Below, one piece after another: positions 56,661-64,000 of a stretch of 64,000 bases of DNA (the stretch's first letter is position 1; each line of letters opens with the position of its first letter). A program made the translations under genes and the position numbers. The notes beneath the pieces were generated by a model that worked only from the letters and a program-made list of their open reading frames with translations, made no database searches and was not told the origin of the DNA. The stretch covers positions 1 to 64,000 of the forward strand of contig MBPM02000179.1 in NCBI GenBank assembly GCA_001695595.3, read 5' to 3'. The DNA is from Plasmopara viticola. Lineage: Eukaryota > Oomycota > Peronosporomycetes > Peronosporales > Peronosporaceae.

Positions 56661-58169
56661 ATGAAGACCATTGCGTTGCTTGCCGGAACCCTCGCAGGAA
56701 GTAGTTACGCTAACGAATACTTCACGGGTGACGGCACGGCCTACACTTTGGGTCAAACCAGTGCAGGCAATTGCAATTTAATGTCGGCACTCGACTTTGC
56801 CACGACAGACTATGCTGCGTTGAACAATGAACAGTGGGACGGTCTGCAACATTGTGGTCGGTGCGCTGAAGTCTCGTGTGCCGACGATCGGTGCGCCGAC
56901 CAGTCCAAGTCTACCGTCGTGCAGATTCTTGACCGGTGCCCCGAATGCAAACACGGCGACTTGGACCTGTCGCCGTCCGTCTTTCAAGCGCTAACGGGTT
57001 CGACCCCGTCACGCTACAAGATCAAGTGGAAGTTTGTCGACTGTCCCGTGTCGGGCAATGTCAACTATTGTCTAAAAGGCGGGAGTAACAATTTCTGGAT
57101 GGGGGTACAGCCAACGAATTGTGCCACGGGGGTCAAGAGCCTCAAGATCAATGGGAAAGACACGACGATGCTTGGGTCGGCCTACTATTATCTGCTCGAC
57201 GGCGCTAGCGAGACGCAGACGGATCTCAGCAGTCTCACCATCTCCGTAACGGACGTGAATGGGTACATGATTGAAGACACCGTGTCGCTTACGGCCGATT
57301 CGTGCCAAGAGGGCTCCAAGCAATTTCCTGCGGGCACTCCAGTCTCTCCGACGAGTCAGCAGACCGTGCCTAGTTCGGAACCTACAGTGGCCCCGGCAAC
57401 CCAAGCTACGCCGACCTTGACCCCGACGGCCACGTCAACGCCATCTCCTACTCTAGCTCCGACCGAGTACACTACACCGACATCGACCCCGACATCGGCA
57501 CTAGAGACGCAAGCACCTCATCTTTCACCCACGGTGCGTTCTCCTTCTGCTATTGCCCAATCATATCCGCAACAAGAAATCTTACATACTACTGCTCCTC
57601 CTGCTTTTGCAACGCCCACGACGATCCCTTCTGCAACTGTTGCGCCGTCCACTCTTGTCGTGCCAATCGCTCCTTCCGCACCTGTCATGACTGCTTCACC
57701 GACACTCGCTCCTGTGACAATTGCTCCGACATTGCCACTCACACAGAGTCCAGCCATTGACGGGATTGATAAAGCGGGCGAGAGTTCGATGCCGTTCAAG
57801 CAAAGCAGCTCGGTCGCATCACCTACCACTCCTACACCCGGTGATAACGTGGCCACTCCTACTGTGGCAGCTATACAGAGTAAAGTGGAGCAGACGGAGC
57901 AAAATGTTGCTGACGATCAAGCTAGCGATGAAGTACAGACGGTCTCGACGCGGGCCAACGAGTCGTCCGGTGGCACCGACCCGCTCCTCATCGTGCTCTC
58001 GACCCTTGGGGGTGTTGGGGTCGTCGCCCTCGTGGTCGTTGTCGTGATTGCGAGAAAGGAACGCATTCAAGAGGAAAAGGTGCGGGACTTTGACGAACGA
58101 GCGATGGTGAGTGCCGAGCCTTTTGACACGCCTTCCGAGAGGAGACAGGCAATGATTGGCATCTTGTAG
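56661..58169 (+). CDS. Expansin-like protein with C-terminal membrane anchor
   Basis: A 502-aa paralog of the gene at 43191-44591. Signal peptide MKTIALLAGTLAGSSYA; double-psi beta-barrel domain (about 18-120: YFTGDGTAYTLG, QHCGRCAEVSC, ILDRCPEC, DLDLSP); CBM63-type domain to about residue 220 (VQPTNCATGVKSLKI). It then has a Thr/Pro/Ser-rich stalk of about 190 residues without exact tandem repeats. The end differs from the paralog: a transmembrane helix VLSTLGGVGVVALVVVVVIA (about 447-466), then a charged cytosolic tail (RKERIQEEKVRDFDERAM). It is therefore predicted to be surface-anchored with a probable O-glycosylated stalk. Unbroken frame. Role in the oomycete's own wall or the plant wall is inferred. 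Confidence 0.87.
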   Translation: MKTIALLAGTLAGSSYANEYFTGDGTAYTLGQTSAGNCNLMSALDFATTDYAALNNEQWDGLQHCGRCAEVSCADDRCADQSKSTVVQILDRCPECKHGDLDLSPSVFQALTGSTPSRYKIKWKFVDCPVSGNVNYCLKGGSNNFWMGVQPTNCATGVKSLKINGKDTTMLGSAYYYLLDGASETQTDLSSLTISVTDVNGYMIEDTVSLTADSCQEGSKQFPAGTPVSPTSQQTVPSSEPTVAPATQATPTLTPTATSTPSPTLAPTEYTTPTSTPTSALETQAPHLSPTVRSPSAIAQSYPQQEILHTTAPPAFATPTTIPSATVAPSTLVVPIAPSAPVMTASPTLAPVTIAPTLPLTQSPAIDGIDKAGESSMPFKQSSSVASPTTPTPGDNVATPTVAAIQSKVEQTEQNVADDQASDEVQTVSTRANESSGGTDPLLIVLSTLGGVGVVALVVVVVIARKERIQEEKVRDFDERAMVSAEPFDTPSERRQAMIGIL

Positions 58170-59829
58170 GCCGTGGCGTGACCGTAGATTAGTATGTCAT
58201 TGTGTGCGTACAATATTGTCGTGGATTATATATAAATCTGTACGGACGGCTTTATGTTCAATATAATGTAACCCTGCAGTAAATCGTGACGCAGACGACC
58301 AATTAGCTCCCTATTGGTCTGTGATATCAGAACAGTTTATACAGGTCTTATCAGAAAGTTTAAGCAGAAAAGGACGACAGCCCCAGCTTTGTAGTGCTAC
58401 GTTTGGCAGGACGATCGAACGACATACTTCTTATCAGCGATATCACAATTAGATTTGGGCTACTACCTCTGCATTCTAGCGTAACTCAAAACCACTTGAT
58501 AAATTTGCCGCACTTGCGTTTGACGTGTCTGCCCTGATTTATGCGTACTTTAAAAGTAACAAAAGGTCGCAATCCAGGTCAAGTGGAGAGGTGGGGTCAT
58601 TTGCTCCTTACTCTACCATAATTCTCTTGGATTAACCCCACCTTACTCTATACGTGTCTTCCCAAGGGAGGGGTAAGTGACCCTTACTCACATGTTTTGC
58701 CAGATCCAAGGGAGGGAAGGGTGAGTGACCTTTACTCTACATGGTGTCTTTTCAGATTGGAAAGTGTTTTTTACTTCGAAAACTTGCGCATATAATCATA
58801 ACAAACACATGTAGAGGTGTAGAGGCGCCCATTGCTTTGGATGCAAGACAATCAGCATAATTTTAGTCCACAATGTTTAAATTTACCGGTGCTATAAAAG
58901 AGGTTGCAAGTATTACTTATTACGGCTTAGGGTCTTTTGTTTATGTTCACCGCCGCTCAGTATATCTATCGGTAATATCAAGTTCAGCCAATTATTCCAC
59001 CGGTTTGTATACTGGTGAAATTCGGTAAATACATAACAAACCGCCTAAATTGCGGTGGCAACCTTAGCTTTTTTCAAGAATTAGAGTTAAAACCAACTTC
59101 ATACATGTTGTCAGTGAGTATTCAGTTGCGAAGCGCTGTCGCCTGTTCTTAAATAAAGACCTTGCCTACATCACCAGAAAAACATTGGTCAGCAACATGT
59201 TATATATATATCAAGAGATGTTATTAAGTCACCATAAGAGCTAGCTCGAATTTCGCCAGCCGCCTGATCAAATACGTAATCGAGGTGAAATAGGATAAGC
59301 AGATTAGGCAGAAGTTTAAACTCTACTTCAATTCACGAAGGACCAAAGGGCTTGCCTTTATTATGTGTCAATAGACTTTTTTACTTATTTTGTCAGTGGT
59401 CTCAAGTTTTGGTGTTTTCCCGAGCAGCTCAAGCTTCTCAACAATAAGACAAGATTACGCAAAAAATGCAATAAGTATAGAGTTAGAATGAGCGATATTA
59501 CGCAAGAACTGCAATAAGTATAGGGTAATCCTACTGTGATCGTTATGAGATTCGCCTTCGAGCAGAATCCGGCTTACAAGCCAATGTAAGCCGATTGTAA
59601 TTGTAGTAAAAGCTAAGTTTTTGTTCAAGAGAGCCAATGGTCATCAGTGCACGGCAGACACCCTATCAGTATTTATATCAGTTCGCAATCTAAAATTTCT
59701 CAAATGATATTCTAGAGTACAGAGTTTAGATCTTAATAGTACAAATAATAATAATAAGTAAATTTGATCAATCACCCTAAGTTCGGGAGTATCGAGTGAG
59801 TTTTACCGTATGTGTACTACACAGTCGCG
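58170..59829. other. Intergenic DNA, no gene seen
   Basis: About 1.7 kb of AT-rich sequence downstream of the expansin-like gene. No coding stretch was supported. Confidence 0.5.
58660..58735. repeat. Imperfect direct repeat of about 30 bp
   Basis: CCAAGGGAGGGGTAAGTGAC near 58667 recurs near 58708 with a small insertion, each followed by a TTACTC motif. Related TTACTCTA motifs lie 40-60 bp upstream. Function unknown. Confidence 0.5.
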
Positions 59830-60245
59830 GAGGAAGCTTATTAAAGTCGGTCGTCGGACGAGGCTTGGGCGGCGAGCGGGGCGTAGTCGATGAAGAAGGA
59901 AGAGTGTTGACTGCTATAAGCAAATCGAAAAGTTATATTTAATGGAACACGCTTAAGACTAATTTCCTGCTACAGCTTTACTGGTGGCTCTCAGCCGTCT
60001 AATGCTACCATCGTAAAGGCTATCATTTTTCTTACTTCATCTGGCGTTTTGCACATCCTAGAATATTTTAGCCACTAAGGTCTCTCGATTTCTAATGATA
60101 ATGGGATCTCTTTCAGTCTGGATCTGCATAATTGCCTATTCCCGTGGATGGTACTAATGCGTATTAATTTTAAAAATATTCAAATACATTGCCTAAAAGC
60201 CATTACCAGTAATCCTGCCGGTGACGACGGTTACGTCACATGACC
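59830..60245 (-). repeat. Ty3/gypsy-type LTR, copy B
   Basis: The reverse complement of LTR A at 49090-49500, with the same block order. It directly follows the minus-strand pol remnant at 60330, as expected for a 3' LTR. Edges are approximate. Confidence 0.7.
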
Positions 60246-60329
60246 TCTTTTCCAAAAAATGTCTATTTTAGAAGATAAGGCTCTTTTTTGGATTTTCAAT
60301 AGAGGTCGTTGAGTCTGGGACTCTGTTTT

Positions 60330-63160
60330 AGATTCTCCACGTACGGTGAACAATAACGGCTTTAACGAATAGTCCCTCGGAGCGATCGGCCAACATGATC
60401 TTATTCACCCTTTGCCAATGCTTGGGTTCCTTGCAATACGGCTTCAGTAGTATAGTGTGAAGCACTGGGTGCAGCTCCAATCCCTTCGATAAACCCAACT
60501 CATAGGAATCTCGCGCAACTTTCTTCACGAACGGGATTGGGACAATCTTTCTTGGCTCGAATCCTTCGACTTGACATAACTTTTAAGACGGACATTCAAA
60601 GTCTTGCCAACCAAAAGTACCATGTCGTCAACTTGTAAGTCTTAAATAGGTCTATTCTTGTCATAAAAATAGCTTATGGTAGGCTCATACGGTTCTGTGG
60701 GACCTAGGGTGACTTTTCTAAACGTAGTTGAGACTCTTGTGCTGATTTCTTCAGCTTCGAAATACTGGATTAGATGCCGCATCATCTGGCATACATAAAA
60801 CTTATCCTAAATCTGCTTCAAATGGAAATACATTTGAAGTGTACGCGTCGACTAGAGGCATCTCAGCCAAATGCAGAAAGCCATCCCTAACATTCTGTGC
60901 TGGATTTGACGTCACCTTAGAGCTAATCTCCAATAAAAAGGTTGGTTATTTTCGTTTGTCCATCCGTTTGTGGCCTAAAAGCTGACGCCAAATTGTGTTG
61001 CGTTCCAGCAGACACGATTGCTTACCATGACTTTGATGTGAAGTTGGTGTCTCGATCGGACATATTTATCCTTGGTATGCAATGGTCCTCTTCGTGAAGA
61101 CCTTCGCGATTTATGCAGTATCGTGAGTTGTCTTTGTAGCGATGAACACGGCCCTTTTCGTTAATCAATCAGCACCCACCATAGGCGGTAAAGGCACGGT
61201 GAAGTTCGTCGAAATGTCAACCCATCTGGCTCTTATAATATCTAAGGACTGAAGTAATTTTGGCGGTTTAGTCTGCCTGGCCTTGTTGCGCTGACACAAT
61301 TCGCATTTGTTGACATAGCGTCGGATGTACTTCGTCATCTTTGACTAGTAGTACTTTTGACGCACGTCTCGCAAAATCCTGGGTGGCCTGCCGATACAGA
61401 ATCATGGATCTCACGAATAACGCAATCTTTTAGCTCTTCGTCGGCTGGAATTTACGGTCGCGAAGTCACATCTTTGCCATTCTGGTGATACAAAATACCA
61501 TCCTGCAATGAAATGCTGGCACATCATCTCTTTTTTCAGCTGCTCAATGATGTACTGTAGGTCTATTTCGCGCATACATTGTCTTTGGGCAATTGTAACC
61601 TTGTTTGCCCTGATTGTCGCCACGATCTTGCAGTACTTAGCCGCTTTCAAAAGTGAACCATCGAGCGACCCTGCGATTTATAGTAATTTGCGTCGGGATC
61701 ATCTTAATACTCTTGTGATCTCATTCGACCGAGAATCATCGATCGAGAAGACACACTTGCCATACTTTTAGCGCATGAATTATTGCACGTGGGCTCTTTG
61801 CTTACGAACATAATAGCTTCATTCGGCTGGCTATGTCTTCCGACCAGTAAAGCAATTAGCAGTCTCTCGCTTCCTCCTTTTGGAACCAGTCTTATCGCAA
61901 AATTCGAGGAATATATTCGTGAACTAAATGGTTTCAAATTTTGGAAGGCTTATAGCAGGTGGAAGCGTCAAGCGACGCTTTATATCGGTGATGAAGCAAA
62001 GTTGATTGTCCGAAAGCTCAATCGCCTCTCTAGGACATTTATCTTCATACCGTCGTGGAGTGATTCTGCAAATTGCGCAAAGTCCTTGCAGAACCTTGAG
62101 ACATATACTGTAATGAAGCACTTCATTTGCTCCATTGTCTTGGGCACAGGCCATTCTGCGATGATTCAAATCTTGTTGAGAACCGTTCGGACGCCTTTTC
62201 GTCCGACAAAGTCTCCCAGGCTTGGAATCTCATCTACGCAGAACTGTCATTTTGGCAACTTGATGTTAAGTTGCGGTTGTTCACACCGTTCACGTACACG
62301 GTCTCGAGCCGCAACGTGGTCTGCGATATCTTTACTATGTGTGAACACGTAGATATCGTCAAATTAGATTCTCATCACATCCCTCGGGTCTCGAAATACT
62401 TTCTGCAAAATAAGCGTAATCGAGTCTCCGCTTAGCCTCATGGGATTGCCTAGATATTCAATTAGGCCTATTGAGATCATAAAAGCGGCAAATGAGGCAT
62501 CCGGTTCACGTGATTGAACATGATAGTAATACCAAAGCAGGTCAATGCACGAAAACCAATGACTTCCGAACATAGCATCAAATGTGGTTTACTTACGCGG
62601 CATCGGTATCGTCGGTAAGATCATCGTTAAATTTAGCTGATGACAATCGTGCTTAATGCGCTAACCTGCACGCTTCTTGACAAAAAAACGTTGGACCCAG
62701 AGAGACAGAATTACTTGGTCGAATAATGTCAGCTTGAATCATCTCGTTAATTTAGTTTTGGACTTTTTGAGCTGTTCAGAACTCTGGCGCTAATTTTGAC
62801 AGATACCGGCTTGAAATCAAGCTTAAGCAAAATTTCGTGCGCATTTTTTTCCCGTACAAGAGGAATTCGCTTGGAAGCTTTATGCATAATACTGTGTCCG
62901 CATACTTGCGTAGCGTATCATACGCCGGAACATCCCTTAGTGATTCACATTCTCTTTTTGTAGCGTTCAGCCATTTCAGAAGATAGCTCCGATGCCTTTG
63001 TCTTGACGCAACATTTTCAAACCTTGTGGGAAGTAATTGGCTGCGTCATTCCTTGCCGGTCATGGTGACCTTGTTGCCGATAGTAATAAACAAAACTAGC
63101 GGCTCCGATGCATTCGAGCCTTGCATTGTCCAGCAGTCCATCTGGATGGACGTTGATTAT
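60330..63160 (-). mobile_element. Ty3/gypsy pol remnant (RT, RNase H, integrase)
   Basis: The order on the minus strand is that of Ty3/gypsy pol. Near 62840 HEILLKLDFKPVS and near 62750 NEMIQADIIRPSNS represent the RT N-terminus. Near 62550 CIDLLWYYYHVQSRE is the RT palm and MRLSGDSIT the decayed version of the usual MGLSGAPAT motif. An RNase H-like region follows near 61900-61750. Near 61060 MSDRDTNFTSKSW belongs to the integrase core. Stops and frame changes are frequent throughout. The YxDD catalytic motif is not intact. LTR B follows at 60245. Confidence 0.75.
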
Positions 63161-63469
63161 GCGCTTTTTTATCTAATTTTAGCGTGGTACTACGTGTTGA
63201 TGTGAATTTACATGCGCCAGTCCAGTTGATACCTACATTCTATCACGAAGCCATATCATGCCGATGACACCATCCTTACTTTCAGGAACAGGCATGACTC
63301 GAACGTTCCGATCTTATAGGAAAACCAGGTATCTGCAAGTTCATGTGCACCGTTCATCGAGGGCGGTGAACAACCTAGGGTCTCCCGGCTTGTATCATTT
63401 CTATTTTCAAATCTCTCCTCGATTAATAGTAAACTTTAAGATGGCCTCGATCTGATAATATAAAAGCGA

Positions 63470-63990
63470 GCAAAGTTATCTCATGCGTGAATAGCTTCGT
63501 CGAGTACAAAGTCAAACATACAAAATTAGTCAACCCACTTCATCGCACATCTTGCGCAACGTGCTCTCTAGCACACGATCGACCCCTTACGGGTGAAAAC
63601 TTGTTTGTGGATGGCATCGGCTATAATCATCAGAAAAAAATTGTCATTACTTGGAACAGCGTTTGCAAACTGTATCAACACTGCGCGTGTTCAAGAGACC
63701 ATAAAACGTAAATAACATATCTATAAACAGCCTCGTCGTCACTCCCATACTTACACTGCTTCGCAGTGGCTTAAAGTGCAGGCGGCATATGAAAACCACA
63801 TTAAAGTTCGGCAAGCCAAGGGCAAAGTCGAAATTTATGAGCTGCTAAGTGTCTGCAAGTGATGGCAGTCTCCTTGGATGAAACATGCGAGCCACGGGCT
63901 TGACTCCCTGGCAGATCTTAGAGGCACTCCATACTTGGCCACTTATTACTACATGCAAGGCCACATTCATATTGTGGTTAGCAAAAAAAG
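63470..63990 (-). mobile_element. Ty3/gypsy integrase remnant, copy 2
   Basis: The reverse complement of this segment is nearly identical to 54820-55320, with a small indel near 63570-63590. It includes the same integrase core blocks and runs off the window end, so its element continues beyond. Confidence 0.7.
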
Positions 63991-64000
63991 GATTATTCTC

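Noticed and set aside
1..64000. CRISPR arrays, tRNA and rRNA genes
   Set aside because: No spaced direct-repeat array and no cloverleaf or rRNA-like sequence was noticed by eye. A covariance-model scan would be needed to exclude small RNA genes.

Overview
This window looks like nuclear DNA of an oomycete, probably a Phytophthora or downy-mildew relative. The evidence is the mix of families: expansin-like secreted proteins with Thr/Ser/Pro-rich tails, a folate-biopterin-type transporter, a Crinkler-like effector remnant, short GT-AG introns of about 77-84 bp, and decayed Ty3/gypsy and non-LTR elements. GC-richer genes sit as small islands in AT-rich, stop-riddled repeat DNA. The exact species cannot be read from the sequence.

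Layout. 0.95-5.8 kb: a PH-TBC Rab-GAP gene (minus) head-to-head with RRP1/Nop52 (plus, one intron). 5.8-16.5 kb: about 10.7 kb of decayed DNA with no recognisable gene. 16.6-18.2 kb: a BT1-family MFS transporter. 19.0-20.5 kb: a short LINE-derived element, then a Crinkler-header/trypsin-like protease pseudogene. 20.5-30.9 kb: the most interesting part, a decayed endogenous DNA virus of Polinton-like/adintovirus-like type. It carries an adenain-like protease, a probable jelly-roll major capsid protein, an S74-terminated fibre, an A32/FtsK-type packaging ATPase and a superfamily 3 helicase. 31.3-33.7 kb: a tandem parvulin membrane protein and a pogo/Tigger-type DNA-binding protein lacking the catalytic domain. 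34.5-36.4 kb: another short LINE-derived copy and a second, inverted, truncated copy of the virus-like element (fibre plus ATPase). 39.9-42.3 kb: a taspase-like threonine aspartase with a LINE copy inserted 32 bp before its start codon. 43.2-44.6 and 56.7-58.2 kb: two expansin-like paralogs on opposite strands. 46.5-55.7 and 59.8-64.0 kb: fragments of several Ty3/gypsy elements, including one LTR pair and one integrase pair in inverted orientation.

How it fits together. The intact cellular genes are unrelated housekeeping functions (rRNA processing, Rab regulation, transport, protein folding) plus cell-wall-acting secreted proteins. The rest records successive invasions: a virophage-like DNA virus twice, non-LTR elements with clear target-site duplications (so relatively young), and older Ty3/gypsy elements. 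Nearly all virus genes carry several frameshifts and stops, so the element is a fossil. One 55-codon ORF inside it is still open.
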